64,000 nucleotides of DNA from NCBI GenBank assembly GCA_018401695.1, contig JAGYKD010000001.1:536016-600015 (forward strand), read 5' to 3'. Positions 50,377-58,659 of this stretch are shown here, one piece after another. The notes below the pieces were generated by a model. The model was not told where the DNA came from. It did no database searches and worked only from the letters and a program-made list of their open reading frames with translations. A program made the position numbers and the translations under genes. This DNA comes from Flavobacteriales bacterium. Lineage in GTDB: Bacteria > Bacteroidota > Bacteroidia > CAIKAF01. How positions within the stretch are numbered: position 1 is the first letter of the stretch; each line of letters opens with the position of its first letter.

Positions 50377-51936
50377 ATGAAAAAGCTTTTCGCTCTGTGT
50401 TTTGTTGCGCTGCTTGGCCAGTCCATAAAGGCACATTCCCCCACCTGGACCGACGGCATTGCCTGCATCATTTACTCGCATTGCTCAAGCTGTCACAACA
50501 GCAACGGAATAGCTCCCTTTAGTCTAACTACCTACGACGAGGTATACGCCAACCGCTTTTCCATTGCCGCTTCCGTTCAAGCCAAAAGCATGCCTCCTTT
50601 CCCTCCCGACATGTCTAAGCAGCGCCTGGCACATGCCAATGTGTTGAGCCAACATGAAATCGATGAAATTGTGGATTGGGTCAACAATTTTGCGCCCTTG
50701 GGCAATGTCGCCGATATGCCTACGCCTCCGGTGTATCCCAACGGCTATGAACTCCAAAATGCAGATGTGGTATTGCGCATGCCCAACTATACCGTGAATA
50801 CCGTAAACGACTTATACCGAGTTTTTGTGCTTCCGGTGGGCAACACCGGCACCCAATACATTTCAGAAATTGAGGTGGTTCCTGGCAACCGAGATATTGT
50901 GCACCATGCCTTGGTGTATCAAGACAATAGTCAAGTACCGGTAAATCTGGACGCCAACGATCCGGGACCGGGCTATACGGCTTTTGGGGGCACCAATTCA
51001 CAAAACTCCACCTTGCTTTGGGGCTATACTCCCGGTCAAAAGGTGTTTAAATATGCGCCGGGCTTTGGGGTTAAGCTGGAGCCCAACACCAACATTCTTT
51101 TGCAGGTTCATTATCCCGGAGGTATAAGCAATCAGGTGGATTCCACCTCCGTGCGCATAAAGTATGCATCTGCTACGCCCAGGGAGTTGGCCGTTTTGCC
51201 CGTGATAAACCATGTAACTACCCTCACCAACGGTCCTTTGTTTATTCCTGCGAACACGGTAAAGACCATGTATGCAGAATTTCAGGTTCCCTCCGACGTT
51301 ACGGTGACCAGCGTTATGCCGCACATGCATTTGATTGGAACATCCATTAAAGCCTATGCGCTTACGCCTACTCAAGACACCATTCATCTCATAGATATTC
51401 CCCAATGGGATTTCCATTGGCAAGGCTTTTATCAATTCCCCAAGCCTTTGCGCATTCCGGCCAATAGTGTGGTGCATGCCGAAGCCGTTTACGACAATAC
51501 TAGCAACAACCCCTATAATCCAAACAATCCGCCCCAAAATGTAAGTGCCGGCGAAGGCACCGAAGACGAAATGATGCTCATCTATTTTAACGTATCGAAT
51601 TATTTTCCCGGAGACACCAATATTATAGTAGATACGGTAAGTCACTTGCCCCACCACCCTTCTTGCTACGCCCTTACCGGCTTGAGCGAAACGGAAAAAA
51701 CCGGTGCTATGCTTCGGTTTTACCCTAACCCAAGTTCGTATGAAGTCCGTTTGGCCGGATTGAACCAAGACGCTACCGTACGTTTGTTTGATCAGCGAGG
51801 AAAAACCGCCGGAATATGGTCGGTTAGCTCAGAGGCCAACCTATTGAAAGTGCAGAACTTGTCCTCCGGACTGTATTATGCCCAAATTCGACTGAAGGAC
51901 GGAACGGTGTATTACCAAAAGCTGGTGCTTCAGTAA
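50377..51936 (+). CDS. PHM-like copper monooxygenase with cytochrome c and T9SS sorting domain
   Basis: A 519-residue exported protein (signal MKKLFALCFVALLGQSIKA). A haem-c motif CSSCH with distal SMPPFPPD follows within the first 80 residues. The middle resembles the copper type II, ascorbate-dependent monooxygenase family: VHHALVYQD, LQVHYPGG and MPHMHLIG supply the His and Met ligand regions. The last 75 residues (LRFYPNPSSYEVRLAGLNQD...GLYYAQIRLKDGTVYYQKLVL) are a type IX secretion sorting domain. It would be secreted and may oxidise organics using haem-delivered electrons. A MITE starts 4 bp after its stop. Confidence 0.8.
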   Translation: MKKLFALCFVALLGQSIKAHSPTWTDGIACIIYSHCSSCHNSNGIAPFSLTTYDEVYANRFSIAASVQAKSMPPFPPDMSKQRLAHANVLSQHEIDEIVDWVNNFAPLGNVADMPTPPVYPNGYELQNADVVLRMPNYTVNTVNDLYRVFVLPVGNTGTQYISEIEVVPGNRDIVHHALVYQDNSQVPVNLDANDPGPGYTAFGGTNSQNSTLLWGYTPGQKVFKYAPGFGVKLEPNTNILLQVHYPGGISNQVDSTSVRIKYASATPRELAVLPVINHVTTLTNGPLFIPANTVKTMYAEFQVPSDVTVTSVMPHMHLIGTSIKAYALTPTQDTIHLIDIPQWDFHWQGFYQFPKPLRIPANSVVHAEAVYDNTSNNPYNPNNPPQNVSAGEGTEDEMMLIYFNVSNYFPGDTNIIVDTVSHLPHHPSCYALTGLSETEKTGAMLRFYPNPSSYEVRLAGLNQDATVRLFDQRGKTAGIWSVSSEANLLKVQNLSSGLYYAQIRLKDGTVYYQKLVLQ

Positions 51937-51939
51937 GTG

Positions 51940-52082
51940 GAGACTGTTGATGCGATGCTATTCTGGCGGCAATCCTGTCCTGACAGGAACGTCAGGGTCT
52001 GCGTTGCAGGCAAATCTCAAGTATTTTATCCTGACCGCAGCGTCAGGACTAGGTCTTGAAAACGCAACGCATCAACCGTCTC
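51940..52082. mobile_element. MITE-like element, copy 2 (143 bp)
   Basis: GAGACTGTTGATGCGATGC (left) and the reverse of CGCAACGCATCAACCGTCTC (right) form imperfect inverted ends. Internal palindromes CCTGACAGGAACGTCAGGG and CCTGACCGCAGCGTCAGG are shared with copy 1. No coding capacity. It directly follows the PHM-like gene. Confidence 0.85.
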
Positions 52083-52164
52083 AAGTTGGTTTGTTTTGGA
52101 AGGGGCTTGTTTCAACCGCGGGCGAGTGGCCATAATATTAAGGCTTCCAAAAAGAACTTTGGTT

Positions 52165-52330
52165 CGGAGCTTAAGCGCCCCGGCGGAGTTGGAAAGCCCG
52201 GAGGTTTTGGCCTTAGGGCAGCAAGCGCTGAGGAGGCCCCCGATATTTGGAGGGGGACCCCGGAAGCCTTGCTGCCCTTAGGCTGAAACCGAGGACTTGG
52301 AAACGGAGACGGAAAAGGCGCCCAAAAAAA
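52165..52330. repeat. GC-rich hairpin element, copy E
   Basis: Ends CGGAGCTTAAGCGCCCCGGC and GGAGACGGAAAAGGCGCCC match copies B-D, and the apex GGAGGCCCCCGATATTTGGA matches copies I and J. The arms CCTTAGGGCAGCAAG and CTTGCTGCCCTTAGG pair perfectly. This copy joins the two sub-groups into one family. Confidence 0.85.
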
Positions 52331-52381
52331 CACTCCTTGGAATGGCAAACCAGAAACCTCCTTGTTTAGGAGAATTTTGGG

Positions 52382-55303
52382 TCAGTCGTAGGGAATGAAA
52401 AACTCTACGCGGGTGCCGCGGGGCCTGCCGTCTTGGTCGTAGAGGTCGGTGATTTTAAAATTGGCAGGACGGTCTCTCAATTCATTAACCAATTGCAGGC
52501 GGTCCTTGGTAATTTGAATGCCTTTGCTGATGTAATCGCTTTGCTGGCTGCCTTCTTTTAGGGCTTCGCGTTTGACTCGACCGATGCCGTTGTCTTCGAT
52601 GAGACAATAAAGCATTCGGTTGGGCTTGGTTTCAAAAGAGATGAGCAATTTGGCGCCTTCTTTTTTAGGCAAGAGGCCATGTTTTATGGCGTTTTCAACG
52701 AAGGGTTGAATGATCATGGGCGGGATTCGGATGCTGGCTTGGTCCAACTCTTCGGGGACCAGAATGTGGTACTGAAAACGGTTGCTAAAGCGCAGGGTTT
52801 CAAGGCCGAGATAAAGCTCAAGTAGGGCAATCTTGTCCATTAGGCTTACGTCTTTTTGGTCCGATTGGTCCAAAATCATGCGCAATAAGCGGGCAAATTT
52901 GCTCAGGTATTGGTTGGCTTCCTTTTTGCGGTCGGTGTTGATTAGGTTTTGAATGGACCCCAGGCTATTGAACAGAAAATGTGGATTCATTTGCGCTTTA
53001 AGGGCCGTGAGTTTAAGCTCATTGAGCACTTTGTTGTATTCCGTTTTTTCCTTTTCTCTTTTTTTAATGTATTTGACTCTAAGCAAAATAAATATGGCCA
53101 CCAGACCAAGGGCCAACAGAACCATAAAGATGCGAAAGAGCAGGGTTTGCCAATATGCCGGTTTAATGGAAATACGGATATCGATGGGCTGCAGGGATTT
53201 TTGTCCATAATGATCTAATGCATAGGCAACGAAGTGGTAATTCCCTGGGGGTAAGCCGGCAAAGTTTATGATGTTACTTTTGGTTTGATACCAATTGCTG
53301 TCGAGTCCGTCCAATCGGTACGTATAGCTAATTCCCTTGGGGTTGCTGTACGAAATTCCATGCAACTCCAGCTCTAGGTTGTTGCTGTTGTGGTCCAGCT
53401 GCTCCAAGGTTTTTATTTGGGCCTGTTGGTCGTTGATTTTTATCCCGGCGAGATGAATGGGAGGTGGCGGGGATTGTTTTCGCATGCGTGAGCGGACAAA
53501 TAAATTAAGTCCTTCGTTGGAGGCTGCCCAGACCGAGTCGCCCTGAACCAGCACCTGATTGATTTCTTCGGCAAGCAAGCCTTCGGCCTCTCCAAAATGG
53601 CGCATTTGGTTGGATTCCGGATGAATTTTATCCAGTCCTTTTCTTCCGGAAACCCATAAGTTGCCTTGTTCATCCAAAAACACATGGTTTACCATATTTG
53701 AAGCCAATCCTACGCCGCTGTGGTAATGATAAATGGCTTCTTTTCCTTTTAATCCAAACAAGCCTGCGCCTAAAGTGCTCACCCACATTAAGCCACGCTT
53801 AGGATCGGAACAAATACTTGAAACCCGTTGGTTTTTAAAGGTGGATCCATCGACCCAAAAGCGATTGACTCCGCTTCGAAACAAACTCAGGCCCCATTCG
53901 GAAGCGTAGAGCAGGCCATCTTGGCTAAAATCGAACTCCATGGAACCGATTCGGCCAATAAGCTGGCGGTTCAAGACTTTCCCTTGGGCATTAAGCTGAA
54001 TCAAACTTTTACCGGCGCCGACCCAAACTTCTTGATCCAAACCCTCCACAAGAGAGCGACCTGGCTGGTCCAAAACACGAGTTAATCGTCCGGCCTTCCA
54101 GCGAAAAACACCGCGTTCGGTGGCTATCCAAATGCTTTCGTCGCTGTGTTGAATCAACTGGTTCACCCTTGAAGTAACGTACCCGGCTTTGCCCTCCAGC
54201 AGGGTTTGCATGGCGCCGTTTTTCCATGTAAACACCGCTCCATCGTCGGAACCCACTGCAATTCCCTCTTTTTTTAAATGGAGCAAGCTGGTGATATGAT
54301 TGGCTGCAGGTCTATTGCTGCGTCCAAAGCGCAGGGTACGGGCTTGGGGGACAAAATAAAGGCCGGAACCAGGGGTGGCGGCCCAAATGTTTCCTTCAAA
54401 ATCAAGCGCTAAAGATTGGACCCTTAATTCTTTTAAAAAATGGCTTTGAACAAACCAACCCACTTGGGAATCATAGGTCAATTGCACAACGCCCATGCTG
54501 GTACCCATCCACAAGTCGCCCTTGGAGTCGACCAAAAGGGCTTGGACAACCAAGTCGGGGACTTGGGTTTTCCAAAGGGGCAAAGGCTCTAATCCCGGAT
54601 CAATGCCGTATAGGCTGCCCCCATAAGCCATTAGCCATTGTTTGGTGGGGCCATGCCAAACCAAAGGTTGGGGCATGGCTTTTCCGGATTCGGAAAAAAC
54701 TCCGGGTTCTTTTTTCCACCGACCCAAAGAAAAGCTATACCATGAACCGCCTAGATTTCCTGAGGCAAGAAGTTGCCCCTTATGGTTTTCGGCAAAGTTC
54801 ATTACTACCTGCCCGGGGGTTTGGTAGCTACCTAAAATTGAATCGTTTCGGGTTTGAAAAACCCATTGGTCGTAACTGCTGAACCAAACCCTGTTGCTTT
54901 GGTCGTAATAGACCGAGGCAATGTTGTGGCGTGCAAGTCGTGGGATTTTATGGTAAGTTTCGGCCTGGCCTTGTACGATTCGTCCCGGAATTCCCTTTCC
55001 GGTGCTAAACCACAAGTTTCCCATAGGCGTAGGAGCCAGGACTTGTACTTCGTTGTCGGGTAAGCCTTCGCCGGTGGTAAAGGTATGGAAGGTTTGGCCG
55101 TCGAACCGAGCAATTCCGGCATTGGTGCTTATCCAAATATATCCTTGAGCATCCGTGCAGACCTGGTGTATTTCGGAGGAGGGGAGGCCATCGGAAGAGG
55201 AGAGCCGTCTATGCACCACTTCTTGCCCATATCCCTTGGAGACAGGAAACAAGCCAAAAAGTGGCAGCAAGAGCAAAAGAGAGAGCCTATGGGACAAAGG
55301 CAT
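52382..55303 (-). CDS. Sensor histidine kinase with seven-bladed propeller domain (LytS-type)
   Basis: A 973-residue kinase. Signal/first helix MPLSHRLSLLLLLPLFGLFP, then a periplasmic two-component regulator propeller with repeats such as DAQGYIWISTNAGIARFDGQ, QDGLLYASEWGLSLF and DEQGNLWVSGRKGLDKIHP, then a Y_Y_Y domain (GISYTYRLDGLDSNWYQTKS). One membrane helix (ILFRIFMVLLALGLVAIFIL) leads to the His_kinase domain (MNPHFLFNSLGSIQNLIN, phospho-His in the NPHFLFN box) and the ATPase (PPMIIQPFVENAIKHG, DNGIG). It likely signals to a LytTR-type regulator not next to it. Confidence 0.9.
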   Translation of the reverse strand: MPLSHRLSLLLLLPLFGLFPVSKGYGQEVVHRRLSSSDGLPSSEIHQVCTDAQGYIWISTNAGIARFDGQTFHTFTTGEGLPDNEVQVLAPTPMGNLWFSTGKGIPGRIVQGQAETYHKIPRLARHNIASVYYDQSNRVWFSSYDQWVFQTRNDSILGSYQTPGQVVMNFAENHKGQLLASGNLGGSWYSFSLGRWKKEPGVFSESGKAMPQPLVWHGPTKQWLMAYGGSLYGIDPGLEPLPLWKTQVPDLVVQALLVDSKGDLWMGTSMGVVQLTYDSQVGWFVQSHFLKELRVQSLALDFEGNIWAATPGSGLYFVPQARTLRFGRSNRPAANHITSLLHLKKEGIAVGSDDGAVFTWKNGAMQTLLEGKAGYVTSRVNQLIQHSDESIWIATERGVFRWKAGRLTRVLDQPGRSLVEGLDQEVWVGAGKSLIQLNAQGKVLNRQLIGRIGSMEFDFSQDGLLYASEWGLSLFRSGVNRFWVDGSTFKNQRVSSICSDPKRGLMWVSTLGAGLFGLKGKEAIYHYHSGVGLASNMVNHVFLDEQGNLWVSGRKGLDKIHPESNQMRHFGEAEGLLAEEINQVLVQGDSVWAASNEGLNLFVRSRMRKQSPPPPIHLAGIKINDQQAQIKTLEQLDHNSNNLELELHGISYSNPKGISYTYRLDGLDSNWYQTKSNIINFAGLPPGNYHFVAYALDHYGQKSLQPIDIRISIKPAYWQTLLFRIFMVLLALGLVAIFILLRVKYIKKREKEKTEYNKVLNELKLTALKAQMNPHFLFNSLGSIQNLINTDRKKEANQYLSKFARLLRMILDQSDQKDVSLMDKIALLELYLGLETLRFSNRFQYHILVPEELDQASIRIPPMIIQPFVENAIKHGLLPKKEGAKLLISFETKPNRMLYCLIEDNGIGRVKREALKEGSQQSDYISKGIQITKDRLQLVNELRDRPANFKITDLYDQDGRPRGTRVEFFIPYD

Positions 55304-55360
55304 TGAGGTTCTTTGCTCAAAAGTACATGGAATTTATATAAAACGGATGCGAAGAGGCTA

Positions 55361-56062
55361 TCAATTATTAACCAAAAGTTTAAATCCTTTACCGTGCACG
55401 TTTAGGATTTCCAAACGCTTGTCTTCTTTTAAATATTTACGCAATTTGGTAATGTACACATCCATGCTACGCGCATTGAAATAGCTATCGTCACCCCAAA
55501 TGGTTTTTAGCGCAAAGGTTCGGTCTAAGGTTTGATTGATATTTAAGGCCAATAAGCGAAGCAGCTCGCTTTCTTTGCTGGTGAGCTTTTTATCGGTGCC
55601 GTTTAGGCTCAGCATTTGGCGGGTGGAATCAAAATGATAATTTCCTATATCAAAGTGGTGGTCTTTTTCGTGCAAAGAGGGCAAGTTGGATGATCGTTTA
55701 AGGACGGCTTGCACGCGGAGCAGCAATTCTTCCATATTAAAGGGCTTGGTGAGGTAATCGTCTGCACCGGATTTAAAGCCTTCGATTCGGTCGTCGGGCA
55801 AAGATTTAGCGGTTAAAAAAATGATGGGCATGCCCTCTTTTGCTTGACGAATTTCTTTGGCTAAGGTATGGCCGTCCTTTAGGGGGAGCATAATATCCAA
55901 AATACAGAGGTCAAAACGCTCTTTTGAAAACACATTGAAGCCTTCTTGCCCGTCAGTAGCAAGCACGGTTTCAAAGCCTTTGGCAGCTAAGTATTCTTTG
56001 AGCAGATTGCCTAAATTGGTTTCGTCTTCTACCAGAAGAATTCGGGGATTCATTTGTTCCAT
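55361..56062 (-). CDS. OmpR-family response regulator
   Basis: A 233-residue regulator. The receiver domain has ILLVEDETNL, the phospho-Asp in LCILDIMLPLKDG, then LTAKS and the Lys in DDYLTKPFNMEELLLRV. The C-terminal winged helix begins DIGNYHFDSTRQMLSLNGTD and includes TLDRTFALKTIWGDDSYFNA. It pairs with the histidine kinase encoded upstream, whose stop overlaps its ATG by one base (TGATG). The pair resembles the RprX/RprY system of Bacteroidetes. The kinase domain and order support this, the signal is unknown. Confidence 0.93.
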   Translation of the reverse strand: MEQMNPRILLVEDETNLGNLLKEYLAAKGFETVLATDGQEGFNVFSKERFDLCILDIMLPLKDGHTLAKEIRQAKEGMPIIFLTAKSLPDDRIEGFKSGADDYLTKPFNMEELLLRVQAVLKRSSNLPSLHEKDHHFDIGNYHFDSTRQMLSLNGTDKKLTSKESELLRLLALNINQTLDRTFALKTIWGDDSYFNARSMDVYITKLRKYLKEDKRLEILNVHGKGFKLLVNN

Positions 56063-57624
56063 CAGTCGTCTTTTTTTTGTTTTAGTGGCAACGAAACCGT
56101 AAAACGGCTTCCTTCGTTGAGTTGGCTCTTCACCTGAATGTGTCCGTGGTGGCTTTCAACAATCGATTTTACATAGCTTAGCCCAAGGCCATAGCCTTTC
56201 ACATTGTGCACATTACCGGTTGGAACGCGGTACAATTTATCGAAAATTCGTTTTTGGTCGTCTTTTGAGATTCCAATTCCATTGTCGGCAATCTCAATAC
56301 AAAAATAGGGGTCTTGGTTCCACGTGCTTACCACCACCGAGCCCTCTTGTTTTCGGCTGTACTTAATGGCGTTGTCTACCAAATTAAACACCAAATTGGT
56401 AACCATTACTTCGTCGGCCTCCACCACAAATTGCTTTGCGTCTAAATTGCGAACCATCTGAATGCCTCTGCTTTGGGTTTGCATTTCTAGGCTTTGCAGC
56501 ACCCGTTCTACTTTTTGGTGCATATCCACTTTACGCAACTTAAGCTCTACTTCTCCCCTATCGAACACGGCCGATTGAAGCACGTTCTCTACAAGCATTC
56601 CCAAGCGCTTGTTTTCTTCTGCTATCATGTCTACATACCTGTCGCGCATGCTTGGAATCTCTTTTAAATCCGGGTCGCCCATGGCTTGACATGCAAGAGA
56701 AATGGTAGAAATAGGCGTTTTAAGCTCGTGGGTAATGTTATTGATTAGGTCGTTCTTAATTTCCTGAATTTTCTTTTGCCTAAAAATAATGAAAATGGTA
56801 GCGGCAAAACTGATAATGATAATGACAATCAATACCGCAGAGGCCACCAGCAAAAACACCAGATTTTTAATCAAAAAGCTGGTTTTATGAGGAAAATGCA
56901 ACAACAATTCCGGTCCCGGAACAAAAGGGTTTAAACCTAAAGGAACGCGGTAAGGACTTTCGGCAAGAACCTTTTTATATTCCGTGGGCGCTACTTCAAA
57001 ACCCTGGTTAGCCGCAGGCTGCACACCAAATACCCAGCTGGTCTTAATGCCCTGATTTGTGAGCCTATATTGAATAATTTCTCTAAGCAGGGAGGTGTCT
57101 ATAGCCGTAGGACGACGCATAGAAAAATCCGTCATCATTTCGCGAAACAGCTGCCCAATCATTTCTCGGCTTTGGTCCAGCATATCGCCGGGATTCAACA
57201 CGTTTCCCGAATAAAAATCGGTCTGTAACTCCTCTTCATAATAGGCCGACAAGCCATCTTCGGGCGAAAAAGGACCCAAGCGCACCGAAAAATGCTGCTT
57301 CTTGAGGCCCGGCCGAACAGCCAACATATTCAGTACGCTGCTGCTGTCCTCTTTTCGACACACCCGAAGCTGGTTCAAAGAGTCAATATGCTGTTGAACC
57401 TGAGATTCAAAGGCAGGCCAGTTAAACATTTTCTCAAAATCCTGACGCCAACTTGCCTGCTGATAATCCAGCGATATATTCGAGAGCGCCTCGTACACCC
57501 CTTGATTGAATTGCTCCTCGCGTTGGTCAACGGCCCTGCGAATCCAAATAATCTGCACCCCCACCAAACCGGTCATGGCCAGGAACATGAACAAAATAAT
57601 TAGGCGGACCACTTTTGGCTGCAT
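56062..57624 (-). CDS. Membrane histidine kinase of a two-component pair (RprX-like)
   Basis: A kinase of 520 residues from the ATG at 57624 (MQPKVVRLIILFMFLAMTGL); an ATG six codons upstream is possible but lies over a TATTTTTG box. Two membrane helices (VVRLIILFMFLAMTGLVGVQ and NLVFLLVASAVLIVIIIISF) enclose a periplasmic sensor domain. The cytoplasmic part has the HisKA box NNITHELKTPISTISLACQA and ATPase motifs NLVDNAIKYS, IEIADNGIGIS and YGLGLSYVKSIVESHHG. It phosphorylates the adjacent OmpR-type regulator. Signal not known. Confidence 0.93.
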   Translation of the reverse strand: MQPKVVRLIILFMFLAMTGLVGVQIIWIRRAVDQREEQFNQGVYEALSNISLDYQQASWRQDFEKMFNWPAFESQVQQHIDSLNQLRVCRKEDSSSVLNMLAVRPGLKKQHFSVRLGPFSPEDGLSAYYEEELQTDFYSGNVLNPGDMLDQSREMIGQLFREMMTDFSMRRPTAIDTSLLREIIQYRLTNQGIKTSWVFGVQPAANQGFEVAPTEYKKVLAESPYRVPLGLNPFVPGPELLLHFPHKTSFLIKNLVFLLVASAVLIVIIIISFAATIFIIFRQKKIQEIKNDLINNITHELKTPISTISLACQAMGDPDLKEIPSMRDRYVDMIAEENKRLGMLVENVLQSAVFDRGEVELKLRKVDMHQKVERVLQSLEMQTQSRGIQMVRNLDAKQFVVEADEVMVTNLVFNLVDNAIKYSRKQEGSVVVSTWNQDPYFCIEIADNGIGISKDDQKRIFDKLYRVPTGNVHNVKGYGLGLSYVKSIVESHHGHIQVKSQLNEGSRFTVSLPLKQKKDD

Positions 57625-57681
57625 AAGGCAAAAATAGAGCATAAACTCCCTACAAGCAGTCTCTTTTAACGTAAATTGGAT

Positions 57682-57842
57682 TTTGGGCGCCCGGGCGGGT
57701 GCTTGGCTTTACTGCCCCAAAGCGTACTTCGGACCGGCAAACCCGGCCGCCGGGCTTCCTTTGGTCGCCGGGCCGCCGGGGCCGGTCTCTTGCCCGCTTT
57801 GGCACGGTACCGCCTCGCCCCCTGGCGCTTTTAGCTCCGTGT
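57682..57842. repeat. GC-rich hairpin element, copy F
   Basis: Starts GGGCGCCCGGGCGGG and ends, reversed, CGGAGCTAAAAGCGCC, matching copies B-E at both ends. CGGGCGGGTGC with GCCCGC and CCGGCCGCCGGGC with CCGGGCCGCCGGGGCCGG form internal stems. Its right end contains the last two codons and stop of the methyltransferase gene. Confidence 0.7.
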
Positions 57843-58595
57843 AAAAACCATCTTGGCAACGTCTCGTTGCACTTTAAATAGGGGATCTACCCAACGGGTC
57901 CACGATAAATTCAACTTCTGTAAGGCCTCTGAGGTGGAATTTAAAGGCTCTCCCTCTTTCCTTCGCTTGGAATTTAAACCCTTACGAATAGCTCCACAGA
58001 CCAAATAGCTTAAATGGATATTGATAAACTCCGATTCCTCTAAAGTAAAACCGGACTTCTTTACAATTTCTCCGTAATAATCCACCGGACGACCTTTGCA
58101 CAGCTCATCTCCCTTTACGGTCTTATCTACCCGTTCAAAAAGCACTACCCGTTGCTTGCTCACCCGGCACATTTCAGTGAGCAATTTAGCCATCATTTCC
58201 TCGTCCGTATTGTGCTGCAATACCGTAGCTGAAAACACCAAGTCAAAGGTTTTATCCTCAAAAGGTAGCTGAGTTCCATTGATTTTGGTGAGGACTATCT
58301 TTCTTCCCTCCAAATTTTTGGTGGCCATTTCTACCATATCCGAAGAAATGTCTACCCCTTCCAAGCGACTTGGACGCTTTTCGTAAATGAAACGAAGGTT
58401 TCCTCCCGGCCCGTGCCCAATTTCCAGCACGCTTTTGCCGCTCACATCCAGGCTGTCGAGCATCTCTAAAAATCGCTTGCGCTTGTAGCGGTAATACGGT
58501 TCGTCGTCGCCCGCAATAACATTTTGTCCATGCCGTTCCCGTATCCGTTTTGCCACTTCTGACCAATAAGGTTCAGGATGATAATTGCCTCCCAT
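57831..58595 (-). CDS. Class I SAM-dependent methyltransferase
   Basis: A 254-residue enzyme from the ATG at 58595 (MGGNYHPEPYWSEVAKRI); the ORF track's 58616 start is a TTG. Motif I is VLEIGHGPGGNLRFI, followed by LEGVDISSDMVEMATKNL and the substrate-side FDLVFSATVLQHNTDEEMM. The acceptor is unknown; it is not the UbiE/MenG type expected in a menaquinone cluster. It is transcribed away from menD. Its last codons (Arg-Ser-stop) fall in the terminal CGGAGCTAA of hairpin element F. Confidence 0.85.
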   Translation of the reverse strand: MGGNYHPEPYWSEVAKRIRERHGQNVIAGDDEPYYRYKRKRFLEMLDSLDVSGKSVLEIGHGPGGNLRFIYEKRPSRLEGVDISSDMVEMATKNLEGRKIVLTKINGTQLPFEDKTFDLVFSATVLQHNTDEEMMAKLLTEMCRVSKQRVVLFERVDKTVKGDELCKGRPVDYYGEIVKKSGFTLEESEFINIHLSYLVCGAIRKGLNSKRRKEGEPLNSTSEALQKLNLSWTRWVDPLFKVQRDVAKMVFTRS

Positions 58596-58659
58596 GTGCT
58601 TAGAATTCTGGCCCAAAGTTAGGGAATTCTATTCGCCTGCCTTTTCGTTTCTTTGCATT

